The notes below the pieces were generated by a model. It was not told the DNA's origin and did no database searches. It saw nothing but the letters and a program-made list of their open reading frames with translations. 54,466 nt of DNA, from assembly GCA_937872535.1 (NCBI GenBank), contig CALMTC010000019.1, forward strand, positions 1 to 54,466, read 5' to 3'. The DNA comes from an uncultured bacterium. Its GTDB lineage: Bacteria > Patescibacteriota > Gracilibacteria > Absconditabacterales > Absconditicoccaceae. Positions 19,203 through 30,870 of this stretch are shown one piece after another; positions within the stretch are counted from its first letter, which is position 1; the number at the start of each line of letters is the position of its first letter. Position numbers and translations under genes: made by a program.

Positions 19203-20933
19203 ATGGGATACTTTACCCATAATATTCCTTCTATGACAGAATTAAGCGATCAATATGTCATTTATTGTAGAAAATCGACAGATGAAAGCTCAGGACAACA
19301 AACCCAATCAATACCTGATCAAATTAAAAGCTGTATGGAATATGCTAAAGCAAATAACTTACAAATAGCCCTCAAACCTGATGATTTTCCTTTTGAAACT
19401 CAGGTAGATATTGCAAAGGAAGATGCAGAGGCTGATATTTATATTAGGAGAATATACCAAGATACAAGAAAGTATTACATTATCAAAGAGCAAAAATCTG
19501 CCAAATTACCGTGAGTCAGACCCAAACGAAAGCTACTTATGAGTCTTATAAAAAAGTGAAAAATCAAAGGACTTTTAAGTTACGCTCCTGACAGACAAGC
19601 TAGAAATATGCTAGAAGGGTGAGAAATCATTGATTGTGTTGATCAAGGACTTGTAAACTTAAAATATAATAATTTTCAGTTTGAAAATACACCTTCTGGG
19701 AAAATGATGCTTGGAATATGGCTTGTGTTTTCCAAGCAATACTCTGATAATTTATGAAGCCTCATTCATAGGGGGAAAAGCACAGGTGTATCGAGGTGAA
19801 AATCCCAAGGGAACTATAAGTATTGATATACAAGAGATGAGATCACTGGATACTTCAAACCGCATCCTGAGTATTTTTCGTTAATGAAGGAAGCCTTTAG
19901 AATGAAAGTTTATGATAATAAAAGTGATGAATATATCGCATCTCGGTTGAATAGTCACGGGTTTTTGAGAAAAACGAAAAAAACATCGAAGGAGGTTAAC
20001 CGAAAAAGATTGACTGAGGTTTGGAGAGATCCCTTTTATTATGGAATCTATATAAGCTGAAATAATAGAGTAAACCTCCTCGAGATAGATACTCCTTTCG
20101 AACCTCTTATCTCTGAAACTGAATATAATGTACTCCTCTATAGGTACACTGGCTGAGATACTACACTACATCCAAAATACATAAAAGATGATAATGAAGA
20201 GCTTTTACCTCTCCCTAGATGATTTCTCAGAGCTACTGATGGCACTGCATTAGCATTTTATATCACTAACAAGCATAGAGTTAATAAAAGACTCAAAGAA
20301 GCACAGAAAAAAGATCCCAATCTAACGCTCAAAGACATTGTCGGCTCACACGAGATCAGATTCAGAAATGCACATAAAGAATCTCCAACATACTGATACG
20401 ACATTTCTTTCAGCACTATAGAAAAGACAATCATAGAAATGCTCAACCAAACCAAAATTGACGATAAAGGCTATAATGAATATATAGAATATGTCGGAAA
20501 AATACTAGATAAACTCAATTTAGATAATAGAACCAAGATCAACAACTTAGAGTTTCAGATCGGGAACCTAACAAGCCAAAAAAAAGAGTACATTAAACTA
20601 TATATGTGAAAACTCACGCGTGAAGACGAACAAGAAATCTATTCTAACCAGCTTTTATCTTATGACACTAAGATAAAGTTGCTTGAAGAAGAAAGAAATA
20701 GCATCTCAACTAACGAAAGAGACACCATTGTGGAACTCTCCACATTGGTAAATTTCCTTAAAACCATAGGTCATCACTATGCTAATGTCTCCTATGTTCA
20801 AAAGAGAAAAATTACCGAGCTACTTTATTCGAACATTATAGTTGATAAAGAAAAAAGGCTTACTTTTGAGGTAAAACCCTTATTGGAACACTTATTTTCT
20901 AAAGAAATCTCATTCTTTGGAGATGAAGACTAA
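19203..20933 (+). CDS. Large serine recombinase 2
   Basis: 576 residues. The resolvase domain has YVIYCRKSTDESSGQQTQSI with the catalytic Ser near residue 23. An insertion of about 45 residues follows, then LLSYAPDRQARN and PSGKMMLGIWLVFSKQYSDN. The recombinase domain (GNYKYGYTRDE onward) is at about 200-300. A long C-terminal coiled coil ends the protein. It closes the second unit (TerS-like gene, element B, secreted protein). A short inverted repeat GTTCGA/TCGAAC flanks the upstream region at 19142-19193. Confidence 0.88.
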
Positions 20934-21101
20934 TCTGTTAAACTCTCTTCAATCAGAATTGTTCAAAATGCAGTATATCTTCACCCGCATTGATACTATT
21001 ATTAAAGAAAAGTCGTATCAGATGCAAGCGGAGTAAGAGCAATATACAAGCGGATTAAGACAGAAGAGGGGAATTATGTTCAGATATAATGATTAAATCG
21101 C

Positions 21102-21126
21102 TCATTACTCTTAAAACCAGTAATGA
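21102..21126 (+). promoter_or_regulatory. Hairpin over the Rep1 start codon (possible nick or binding site)
   Basis: TCATTACT 21102-21109 and AGTAATGA 21119-21126 form an 8-bp perfect stem with a 9-nt loop; the Rep ATG lies in the right arm. TATAAT at 21085-21090 is about 35 nt upstream. The same hairpin covers the start of Rep2 at 29881. It could be an HUH nick-site hairpin or an autoregulatory mRNA structure. Confidence 0.55.
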
Positions 21127-22082
21127 ACACTATCACAACAGTAAATCCCAGTAAAACACAGAAAAAGGTATTTTTCTCAACTATTGAGAAATTTAAGAAA
21201 AGTCAGGCTCTCAAAGAAAAGCTTATTCCCTATTTGGAAACCCACTACCCCAACCTTCTCAAGAATCCAATTAGAAAACAAAGAATTAGAGAGTGTTGCA
21301 ATATGGTTGCCTTTCGTAGGTATTTAGAGACTGGTGATGTTCAGCTGGTATCATCAAACTTCTGTAAATATGACAGGATTTGTATTGCTTGTGCTACCAA
21401 AAGAGCGATGAGAATGATTAAGAAGTTTTCTGAATGAATGGCACAACACAATCTTTATGAAAAGAACTGGTACTATATTGTTTTGACAATAAGTCACAAA
21501 CAAGGCAACAAACTTTCTGATCTTATGGATAGATTGATGCTCTACAAGGAAAGGCTAGCGAGAGCTTACAGAAATAGCAAAAGAGATAATCAGCCAAATA
21601 AGAGTTTTTTTAGTAAATTCGATGGTATGGTAATCTCTATTGAAATTGCTCACAAAGGGAAAAATGGATGGCATCCGCACATCAATATTTTGGCTTGTAG
21701 TAGTGATGAGATTTCCATAGAGAAAGGAAAATATGTTAAAGGCGACACAAACCCCATTCTTTTGAATGAGCGGAAAGAAATAACTGGTGGCACAAGCTAT
21801 ATCCACAATATTCGTGAAATTGAAGTTAAAAAAAACCACTTCTCAAGAAGTGGTATCGGTGAGGTGTTTAAATATGCTATTAAATTCAGTGATCTGACTA
21901 TGGAACAGCTTGCAGAGGTTATGTCTGTACAATCTAAAAAACAGTATCGTTTCTTTGCTACCTATGGTATATTTAGGGGCTGGGAGGTCGGAAAAGGTTC
22001 AAAATATGAGTGAAGCTGGAAAGATGGGGTATTTTTGTATGACAGAAATAATAAAAAATACGATTTAGCAAAAAACATCTAG
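21123..22082 (+). CDS. Rolling-circle Rep / HUH endonuclease, copy 1
   Basis: 319 residues. A Cys-rich N-terminal segment (FCKYDRICIACATKRAMRM) precedes the HUH core: motif 1 WYYIVLTISHK, motif 2 HPHINILAC (H-x-H of HUH), and motif 3 GEVFKYAIKFSDLT with the likely nicking Tyr. This is the order of Rep_1-type plasmid initiators and IS91-like transposases. A near-identical gene lies at 29902 in the same orientation, and the 8 kb between them carries the minus-strand sugar/antibiotic-like cluster. Confidence 0.8.
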
Positions 22083-22102
22083 CCTAAAGCTTTATTTAAA
22101 TA

Positions 22103-23368
22103 TTATATCCCTTTCATTTTATCAAAAATTTTATTAACATAATTCTTTCAAGCATTATTCGTCAAAGATGCACTATTAAATAAATCAACTAATTCATTAA
22201 TTGTAGCACCAGCAACAGCGATCCAAGCTACAGGATATCATCGTTCAAATCATTCAGTTTTTATATTCATAATTTGTGGTGTCTTTTGTTCTATTCAAAA
22301 TCATTGTAAAAAAATAGCAAGATCAAGCATTTTATTAGGAGTTAGATCTTTATGTTTTTCAGATAACCTTTTTTTACTTAATGGGACTCATAGGAAAACA
22401 TCATTTTTTGTATTAAAACAAAAGGAATTAGGCATACTACTACCTGTTGTTCTATGTATACCGTTACATTCAAGAACATATGTAAACCAAGATCAATTAT
22501 CATAAGTAAATAATAAATCAAAAGAGACATTACCTCTTATTCATTGGGACTGCAAATTTATCAATAAATCATTGAAATCAAATTCAATAGATTTCTCTAT
22601 TTTATATTTCTCATCATTATTGATGTAAGAAAAAAAATTTGTGCTTCAAAAATATTCTCAATTTTCAGTAACATTATTAACTAATCATCGATTTTCGATT
22701 CTATTATTTTGTATAGAAAAAGTAATACTACCTTCTCTAGATTGATTTCAAATAAATTCTTGGATTAAATATTCACTATTAAAAAGATTAGTTTCTCATT
22801 CTTTCAAATAATTAGCAAATTTTGCACAGATATTTTGAATAGAACATTTAAGGTTAGAATATACTCAATCATATTCAGATATACCAACACCATTTCAATT
22901 TCCATCAATCATACTATGTTTTAATACGAACTTACTTCCACTAACAAAACCTTCTTCTATTACATCAATAATTTTTTCTATAGAAACTTCTGATGCCGGA
23001 ATAATGATTGATTTAGGTATATATTTTTTCATTTTTTCATCATTCAAAAATATTTTAACTAATCATGTTTTTGAAAGTATAGAATGCGATTCAGGTGATG
23101 TATATAAACCGGCAATTCATGAATCTCAATTATTATGAACAATTTGTATATTATTATTTTCATTAAGAATATTATACAAACTACTTTTGCATATTTTTTT
23201 TATTTCCTTAGAAAATCTTTTACAATTATGTGTCCTTATTGGATCATAAAAATCTCATTGATAACTGGTATAGATTATCTCATCAGATGATAGACGTACT
23301 CATCAACCAATAGCAGAACTTGGTTGTGTTTCAATACAAATTGTTTTCATAGAATGTAATATACGCAT
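22103..23368 (-). CDS. ATP-grasp family protein
   Basis: 421 residues from ATG 23368 (an ATG six codons later is equally possible). The ATP-grasp core runs from about residue 110 to 330: KFVLKHSMIDGNGNGVG is the lysine and glycine-rich ATP loop, EYLIQEFIG the adenine-binding strand, and GNVSFDLLF...YVLECNGIHRTTG the metal site (Glu, Asn). It probably ligates a carboxylate to an amine or thiol. It is last in a seven-gene minus-strand cluster and ends 20 bp from the convergent Rep1 stop. Confidence 0.68.
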
Positions 23369-23389
23369 TAAAAATAAAATCTTACCGCA

Positions 23390-24235
23390 TTATAGAAATT
23401 TATATTTTTTTAGTTTTTGTACTATATAGTCATATTTCGTATTAAAAATCTCATCATTATGAATTTCAAAGATAATCGATCTTCTCGCAAGAAAGAAGAC
23501 TCTTTCAAAAAAACTCTTGTCACGATTTCCTGTATATATCTCAATAAATTTTCGCAATACATCATCTCCAGCTTCAAAAAAATGACAAAAATCAAGTTCA
23601 ATTCAGCCAATTTTACTATCAGTAAAATCAATAATTCATGTAATTTCTTGTCTTGTTTCATCATAAATAATATTCTTATTTTGAAGATCCGTGTGAACAA
23701 AAGCTTTTTTAGGTGACTCATAATTAAAAAACAATTCTTGCATATAATTTTCTAGATCATTCATCTGATTTTTAGAGAGAATTGTGCCTATTTTTTTATG
23801 CAAATCTTCTTTTAAAGTATCTACAAAAGCTCTTAATCAGCTATTATCTGTTCAATCATTTGTAGATTCGTTTTTATGTCAAAATTCACTCAAAGGTATA
23901 CTATGTAATTCTTGCATAAATCATACTAATTGATTTATAACTTTATCCGTATAAATAGATTTTTCGTCAGGTAGTTGTATCCCAGAAATTAATGGATAGA
24001 CAATAAAAGAATCGTTAATTATTTGGCAATTAGGAATGGCAAGAGAAACATATTTTTTAATAATAGATAGTTTTTCCATTTCCTCTATCATTCACTTTCT
24101 TTTTTCTTCAGTTTTAGGAAGTCTAAAAATTACTCTATCTACTATATAGACCTCAAAATCCCATCATATTGATATATGTTGATAATTGATAATTTTTTTA
24201 TTCAAATATTTCTCAATAAGGGAGATATAATTCAT
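23390..24235 (-). CDS. Aminoglycoside-phosphotransferase-fold kinase
   Basis: 281 residues. FVHTDLQNKNIIYD (Brenner-like motif HxDxxxxN) and GIIDFTDSKIGGIELDF (DFxxxxxG-x-x-x-x-D) give the catalytic and metal sites of the APH fold. An N-terminal lobe has VYIVDRVIFRLPKTEE. Substrates of the fold include aminoglycosides, homoserine, choline and sugars. In this cluster it may be a biosynthetic sugar kinase or a self-resistance enzyme. Gap to the upstream deacetylase gene is 17 bp. Confidence 0.75.
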
Positions 24236-24252
24236 TTCTTAGTAAGTAATAT

Positions 24253-25071
24253 TTAAAGCTGTTTTACTGAAATAAGTTGAATATCTTTTTGATTTAAAAT
24301 ATCTTTTACTTCATTAGATTTAAAGAAATCATACTCTTTTTGACGAGAAATATAATCAGAACACAAATCTTCATAATCAATTTGTTCTCCCAAAACATGT
24401 ATTAAGAAATAAGTTGTACCATCTTGAATTTGTTTCAAACGATTTTTAGAATATTCATTAAAATCATTTCAATTATATAATGAGTTTGCATCATAATGAT
24501 CTAAAACAGAAAATCCGATCTGTTTTAATTTATCAATATAAATATCACAATCATAGAATCGATTACCTAGTGAATCTCATTCTTTTGGTTGAGATATAAA
24601 TGGCTGAATTTTAAATAAAGTAGCAATTTCTAAGTAAATATTAAATAATTTCTTGTGAAGTAATACGCCCATATGAGAATCATAGTGAGATGGTTTTAAT
24701 CAAGCCTTTAGAGATATCTCTAATTGACTACATAATTCTTTCTTTATATCTTCATAATTTGCATTTTCAAACACCTCATCCAGAGTAGAGTGAAAATACC
24801 CATTTTTATCAACTAAACTAGGGACTTCCGAAATAGGTAAAGTGGGACGCCACTTCATAGACTCATTATCTCGTTCTGATGTTAAAGTTAAGTGAACTCA
24901 CAAATCAAGGGCAATATTTTTCTTATAATTTTCAATAGCGTCTTCAAATCATTTACAAGGAATCATAATACTTCCTGATGTAGCAAATCATGAATTTAAC
25001 AAATCAAAAGAAGCTTTATTTGCACTTTTAGAGACACCTATATCATCAATATGAATTATGATTTTTTTCAT
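24253..25071 (-). CDS. ChbG/YdjC-family carbohydrate deacetylase
   Basis: 272 residues. IIIHIDDIGVSKSANKA corresponds to the N-A-D-D-x-G metal motif, LGVHLTLTSE to the second motif, and KPSHYDSHMGVLLH to the T-H-x-D-S-H metal motif. The family removes N-acetyl groups from amino sugars such as chitobiose (ChbG) or hopanoid glucosamine (HpnK). It supports a product with a free amino sugar. It lies 5 bp after the GT8 gene in the same transcript. Confidence 0.8.
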
Positions 25072-25076
25072 TCTAT

Positions 25077-25937
25077 TTATTTTGTTAAATCATTATAAAA
25101 TTTCCTATAATCTCATGGATAAGAATGTTTTCATTTAAGAATTAAATTATAAAAAAACTTCATACACAATATTCTAAATTTATCAGCAATACCATTAAAG
25201 TGAATGATTTTTGCATTCCTTAGTATCTTATCATGATTTCAATCAACTATAAAACGATGTTGAAAGTTGTACTCAAACTGGGAAGAAATCTCTAAATTAT
25301 TTAGATACATTCGAATATTTATAATTGATTGATCTGCTCGTTTGATATAAGTATTATATTTATGAAGAATTCACATAAGTTGATTATAGTAATTTTCATT
25401 TCTATAACGTGATGGAAGGAGAAAGACTCATGCATTTCCTGCAGTGTTTTTAATTACAATTCAATCATCAAAAAGTTTTTTTTGTAATGCTTCATTTTCT
25501 ATTGATATAAATATTTGATCTTCTCATTGATAAGATTCTTTTATCATTAGAAAATCGTCTATAGAAAATAGTTCATCTAACGGTTTTGTAACTATTATAT
25601 CAGCATCTAGATGTAGTATTTTCTCATAATTATCAAATATTTTATGTCTCCAAAGTAAAAATCTTGCATAAAAAACCTTTGGATCAATTTCTTTTGGCAA
25701 ATGTTTCATTACTGGTCAAATTTCATATTTCGTAAGATCGTTTTTAATAAAGATGATGCCATCATAAATTTTTTGTAAATTTTGTAAATCTCACAATGAG
25801 AAATCAGTATAACAAATTATAATATCTGGATGAGATCAATAATTATGGACAATGCTTTTTAAACAAATTTTAAGACAACTTAAAAAAGCTTTATTTGCAG
25901 AAAAAAATATACAATATCTAGATATTTCATTATGCAT
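25077..25937 (-). CDS. Glycosyltransferase family 8-like
   Basis: 286 residues. ILHLDADIIVTKPLDELF carries the DxD metal/nucleotide-sugar motif typical of GT8 (LgtC, glycogenin). AGNAGVFLLPSRYR and HFNGIADKF fit the acceptor and C-terminal His regions. It probably transfers galactose, glucose or a related sugar. Its start overlaps the upstream GT2 stop by 8 bp. Confidence 0.8.
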
Positions 25938-26772
25938 GAGTAATTTTAATAGGATAATTTCAATAATTTTTTTTGATCTCTTCTAAAATCACTTCAGGTA
26001 TGATATTAATCTTCTCCATAAAGCAATGAAAACTAATATATTTTATATCATTTTTATCTATTAAACGAATTTCAACCTTGTTTTTTATATTTCGTTTTGA
26101 CAACCAATGTTTTACACAATGTTCTGATTTAGCTCCTCAATGATAAGTTTTGTAAGAATAGTGATCTACAGCCACAGATTTATTATATCATACAATTGTT
26201 TCATTTCTCTTTAAGTTTAAAAAGAAATCATCATGTTCTTTAGCATATTTTAGCTGAGAATCTCGTCCTCATGCATTCTTTATTAATGAGGTTTTTGCAA
26301 CAAAGAAATTAAATATTGTATCATATTTGAATGATTCTTTAACTGGATCTATAAAATGATACAATACATTCTCCAAAATCTGATAGTCTCAATGAAATTC
26401 ATATTCTTCTCTTCATATGTTATTTACAGCTCATCAAAGAACATCATATATTCATCAAGATACTCATTCAATAAGAAGAGATAAACAAGTTTTTTCTGTA
26501 CATACAAAATCATCATCAAGCAACAAAAATAGTTCAGTAGTAACTAAATCGAGAGCTGTATTTCTTTGGGTAGAGATTCCTGATTCTGGATCAACGAAAA
26601 CATGATTCACATCATCTCTTTTATGGGGTGTAGAAGAAGAATCTACGACAATAATTTTTAGATCTGGAAAAAAATCACGAAAAGACGATACCATATTATC
26701 TAAAGCTTTTTCTCTTTCATGAGTTGCAACTATAGCAGTAATGTTTTTTGTAGTAGTTCATAATTTTAACAT
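25930..26772 (-). CDS. Glycosyltransferase family 2-like (A)
   Basis: 280 residues. GT-A fold: ITAIVATHEREKAL, LKIIVVDSSS, STQRNTALDLV and LLLDDDFVCTE, which is the DxD region. AKEHDDFFLNLKR matches the ED-x-D-F catalytic region of N-acetylgalactosaminyl- or galactosyl-transferases. It overlaps the GT8 start. Confidence 0.75.
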
Positions 26773-26790
26773 TTCTAATACTTAAAATCA

Positions 26791-27699
26791 CTAAAACGCA
26801 AACTCATAAGGTATAATCTTTGCTTTATGATTATTGATTAACTCATTATGCGTATTTTTGAATCGTGAATAAAGTCTAAAATTTATTTTGACTTCAAAAT
26901 CATTTTTAACGATCCTATAAAATTCTAATCATTCAAATATTAACTGATATGATGCTAAATTAGCTCATTCATTTTGCAAAATACTAGCTAAGATCATAAA
27001 AGAATTTAGAGTTTCCACTGGAAACCTAGTGTTTTTATGGTTTATAACCTCTATAAGGTATTTCTTTGCTTCTTCTCGTAATTGATTTTTGAAATAATGA
27101 TATCATAGAAACCAATAAAATCTCATACAACCAGGATTTTCTTTTATTCCATTCTCTAATTGAGTAATATATTTTTGTCTATGTGGTTTTATTTCAGGAT
27201 AATGACTCAAGCTAATTCAGTTCAACCATAATCCATTTTTATTGTTGTCTCTAATATAAACTTGAGGACATGCATGCACAGAAAACAAAAATCTTACAGC
27301 ATTTTTTCTAATAAGACACATTTTGTAGTCTTCAAATGGTTCTTTATATCTATAGTCTATCCACTTCACAAAATATCAATCCACTTTTTCACTAGGGTTA
27401 ATTTTTTTTATAGCTATAATGTCTTCTCTAGAAATATGCTCATCGCCATCTAGTATTAAAATTCGTTCTGCTTTATTATTCTCTATTGAGAAATTTCTAG
27501 CCTCAATTAATCTTTGATCAGGATATGGATTTTTATATAATATCGGATTTATATGAAAATTTCTCAAAATCTCTAAAGTATTATCTTCAGATCAAGTATC
27601 TACTACAACTATATCATCAAACAAGTCATAAATTTCTCATAAAGATTTATGTAGTCTATTTCCTTCGTTTTTTACTATCATACTGAGTCCAATATCCAT
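26791..27699 (-). CDS. Glycosyltransferase family 2-like (B) with helical C-terminal repeats
   Basis: 302 residues. DIGLSMIVKNEGNRL, IVVVDTGSEDNTLEI, EARNFSIENN and ILILDGDEHIS give the GT2 core with its DGDE metal motif. From about residue 190 the sequence is helical and TPR-like (CMRFYWFLGYHYFKNQLREEAKKYL). This layout is like SunS-type or other TPR-tailed GT2 enzymes that act on peptides or small glycans. Gap to the preceding ABC-F gene is 47 bp. Confidence 0.78.
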
Positions 27700-27746
27700 A
27701 GAATTTTAATAAAAATAAAATACTAAATAGAAGTTTCAGATCAGAC

Positions 27747-29342
27747 TCAATTCTTAAAATTAATTCTTCTAGTAAAAGATAAATTATCTATAAATTTCTG
27801 ATCATGAGAGACAACAAAGACCATTCCATTGAAATTATTAATAGCATTCTCAAGTTCTTTTATTGTAGCGATATCTACATGATTTGTTGGTTCATCAAAT
27901 ACAACACAGTTACATTTTTGAAGAGATAGTAAGGAAAAAATCAATCTTGCTCTCATACCCGGACTTAGAAGAGGTATTTTTTTTTCTCTATCTTCTTTTT
28001 CAAATCCCAATTTAGATAAAATATAATTTACAGTCTCAAAAGAATAATTTCCTTGAGATTCCAAAAATTCAATAGAGTTTAGATTATGAGGTAACTCATG
28101 ATGATCTTGAGAAAACACTCAAATCTTTATTGAAGGACTTATCTCAATCATTCAATTGTTTCCCAACTTATTTGTTAATAACTTAATAAAAGTACTTTTA
28201 CCTTGTCCATTTTCTCCTGTTATTAATATTTTATCTTTTGCATTAAAATTTAAGTCTTTTACAGACAACTCAAAGCTATCATTATCTGGATAACTGTATG
28301 TTAAGTTTTCAATTCTAATTTTACCTTCTGGGAGTTCTGTTGTTTCTAGAATAAATTCAATAGGTTTTTTCTCTTTAGGTTTTTCTACCTCTTTCATTCT
28401 TTCTATTCTAGAAGCTATGTTTCTAGCTTGAGAAGCTAATTTTTTTGCTACTTTTGATGCTCCATCTCACTTATCATTATCTTTTGTATTCCCCCTATTT
28501 CAAATTACATGGGCTTTATTCTGTAAATTTCTTTTAGACTCTTCCATACGATCGTATTCTTCTTGTTGTCTTTGATATTCTAATAATTGATTTTCATATT
28601 GTTGCATTTTTTCTTTTTCATAAAAGTCATAGTCACCACTATATTCTGTAAGTTTTCATGAATCAATTTCGAATACTTTAGTTACAACCTCATTTAAGAA
28701 TGCTTTATCATGAGATATTATTAAACAAGATGCTAGAGATTCTTTCAATAAATTTATCAATCCATCTATGGCACTTATATCTAAGTTATTTGTAGGTTCA
28801 TCTAACAAAAGCAAATCTCCTCACTTTAAAATAGTTGCAGAGAGCAAAAGTTTATTCTTTTCTCACCCGCTTAAATTTTTAATTTTAGTTTTTTTACTAT
28901 CATATTTAGATAAACCAACTTCGTTCAAAACTTTTTCTGCTTTATAATCAAATTCATATCACCCCATTCTTTCGAAAAGTTCATATTTTTCTCAGTACAA
29001 ATCTAATAATGTAGGATCATTAAGCTTTTGCATAAGATCATTAACATCATTTTCTACCGCCTCAATTCACGTATATTTTTTCAGAAATCAGTAAATTGTA
29101 TCATCCAAATTATCAATATGAATTTGTTGTTTCATATATCCTATTAGAGGAGAATTATTTCAGTAATTTATCTGTCATTCAAAATCACTATCCTCTCAGG
29201 AAAGTATTTGAAATAAAGTAGATTTTCATGCTCCATTTACTCAGACCAATCAAGCATTTATTCATTCTCAAAGAGTTAGATTAGCATCATCTAGAATAAC
29301 CCTCGCTCAGAAATTTTTCTTAAGATTTTTACACTGTAACAT
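27747..29342 (-). CDS. ABC-F ATPase (ribosome-protection or translation-factor type)
   Basis: 531 residues, no membrane domain. Two ATPase modules: Walker A GVNGAGKST at 34-42 (Gly39 TGA-coded), signature LSGGEKNK and Walker B LLLLDEPTNNLD; then GENGQGKST, LSPGMRARL and CVVFDEPTNHVD. A charged linker (about 260-330) joins them, the ABC-F arrangement. Members either protect ribosomes from antibiotics or act as translation factors. As the first gene of a cluster with kinase, deacetylase and glycosyltransferases, self-resistance to a ribosome-targeting product is plausible. Confidence 0.85.
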
Positions 29343-29663
29343 AATTAATGAAATTTATATATTAAAATTAAAACCTATTCTATAATTTTCTTAACTTATG
29401 ATATAAATACTCCATTCAATATTTATACATAAAATCTAGATAAAGTAAATATACATAATATAATATAATATTTCAAGGATAAATTTAATTAAGCCAAACA
29501 AGATATAAATTATATGAAAAGATCCAGATTACTTCTTAAAGTCTCTTTAAATAACGCAAAATCATAAAACTAAGGTAGATATTAGCGAGATGATCCATGG
29601 AATACAAGCAAGTTTGAGGCAGAAACTTATGATTAAGGTAGCGTAAGATATTAAATGATTCTG
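29343..29663. other. AT-rich intergenic region before the Rep2 unit
   Basis: No gene. It is very AT-rich near 29450-29520 (repeated ATAATATAAT words). An inverted pair AATCATAA 29560-29567 / TTATGATT 29627-29634 and a direct pair TAAGGTAG at 29571-29578 and 29634-29641 are present. These could belong to the origin or end of the Rep-borne element. Confidence 0.4.
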
Positions 29664-29729
29664 TTTGTATTCTATTTGTATTCTATTTGTATTCTATTTG
29701 TATTCTATTTGCATTCTATTTGTATTCTA
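29664..29729 (+). repeat. Six tandem copies of TTTGTATTCTA
   Basis: Six perfect-length 11-bp units; the fifth has one change (TTTGCATTCTA). The array ends 2 bp before the ATG at 29732. It is open in one frame, so a TTG start inside it would yield a repeat peptide, but a regulatory or slipped-strand role is more likely. Confidence 0.92.
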
Positions 29730-29731
29730 TT

Positions 29732-29875
29732 ATGTCTCAAATTTACATAGATGATAAAACGATAAAAAGAGTTATTTTCATCAAATTTGATGTTGATTTC
29801 CCCATATCCTATGAACAATTTAGGTATAAAAATGAGTTTTTTGAGATTCGTAAACACTTGAGATATAATAATTAA
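29732..29875 (+). CDS. 47-aa ORF upstream of Rep2
   Basis: MSQIYIDDKTIKRV start, ends LRYNN, with its stop inside the block conserved before both Rep genes. Upstream of Rep1 the matching end reads FRYND but the rest differs, so the ORF is cut by the homology boundary. It may be a leader peptide or a chance ORF. Confidence 0.35.
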   Translation: MSQIYIDDKTIKRVIFIKFDVDFPISYEQFRYKNEFFEIRKHLRYNN

Positions 29876-29880
29876 ATCGC

Positions 29881-29905
29881 TCATTACTCTTGAAACCAGT
29901 AATGA
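29881..29905 (+). promoter_or_regulatory. Hairpin over the Rep2 start codon
   Basis: TCATTACT 29881-29888 with AGTAATGA 29898-29905, the same stem as at Rep1 with one loop base changed. Conservation of both arms and position supports a functional site. Confidence 0.55.
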
Positions 29906-30870
29906 ACATTATCACAACAGTAAGCCCTAGTAAAACACAGAGAAAAGTTTTCACCTCTACAATCGAGAAATTCAAAAAGAGCCAACTACTGAAAGAAAGA
30001 CTTATCCCCTATTTGGAAACCCACTATCCCAATCTTCTCAAGAACCCAATCAGAAAACAAAGGATTAGAGAGTGTTGCAATATGGTTGCCTTTCGTAGGT
30101 ATTTGGAAACTGGTGATGTCCAGCTTGTCTCATCAAATTTTTGCAAGTATGACAGAATTTGTATTGCTTGTGCTACCAAGAGAGCTATGAGAATGATTAA
30201 GAAGTTTTCTGAATGAATGGCTCAAAATAACCTTTACGAAAAAAAGTGGTACTATATCGTTTTGACAATAAGCCATAAACAAGGTGACAAACTTTCTGAT
30301 CTTATGGATAGACTAATGCTCTACAAAGAAAGGTTAGCGAGAGCTTATAGGAACAGCAAAAGGGACAATCAGCCGAATAAAAGTTTTTTTAGTAAATTTG
30401 ATGGTATGGTGACCTCTATCGAAATTGCTCACAAAGGAAAGAATGGGCGACATCCACACATCAACATATTGGCTTGTAGTGACAAGGATATATTGATTGA
30501 AAAGGGCAAGTATTGGAGATGAGAAACCAACCACGACCTTCTCAATGAACGAAAAGCAATCACAGACGGCACAAGCTATATTCACAATATCCGCCATATT
30601 GAAGTCAAAAAAGACCACTTCTCAAGAAGTGGTATCGGTGAGGTGTTCAAATATGCTATAAAATTCAGTGATCTAACTATGGAACAACTTGCAGAAGTGA
30701 TGTCTGTACAAGCAAAAAATCAGTATCGTTTCTTTGCTACCTATGGTATATTTAGGGGGTGGGAAGTCGGGAAAGGTTCAAAGTATGAGTGAAGCTGGAA
30801 AGATTGAGTGTTTCTGTATGATAACACCTCAAAAAATTACTCTCTTCTAGAGATGCAAAAAAAACATTAA
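29902..30870 (+). CDS. Rolling-circle Rep / HUH endonuclease, copy 2
   Basis: 322 residues, nearly identical to copy 1 through about residue 305 and different only in short patches (KYWRGETNHDLL) and at the C-terminus. HUH motif RHPHINILAC, motif 1 YYIVLTISHK and Tyr motif FKYAIKFSDLT are intact. DNA homology between the copies begins at AGATATAAT just upstream (29855) and ends near the stop. The stop overlaps the convergent gene at 30867. Confidence 0.8.

Noticed and set aside
29664-29729. CRISPR or iteron array
   Set aside because: 11-bp units without spacers; simple tandem repeat.
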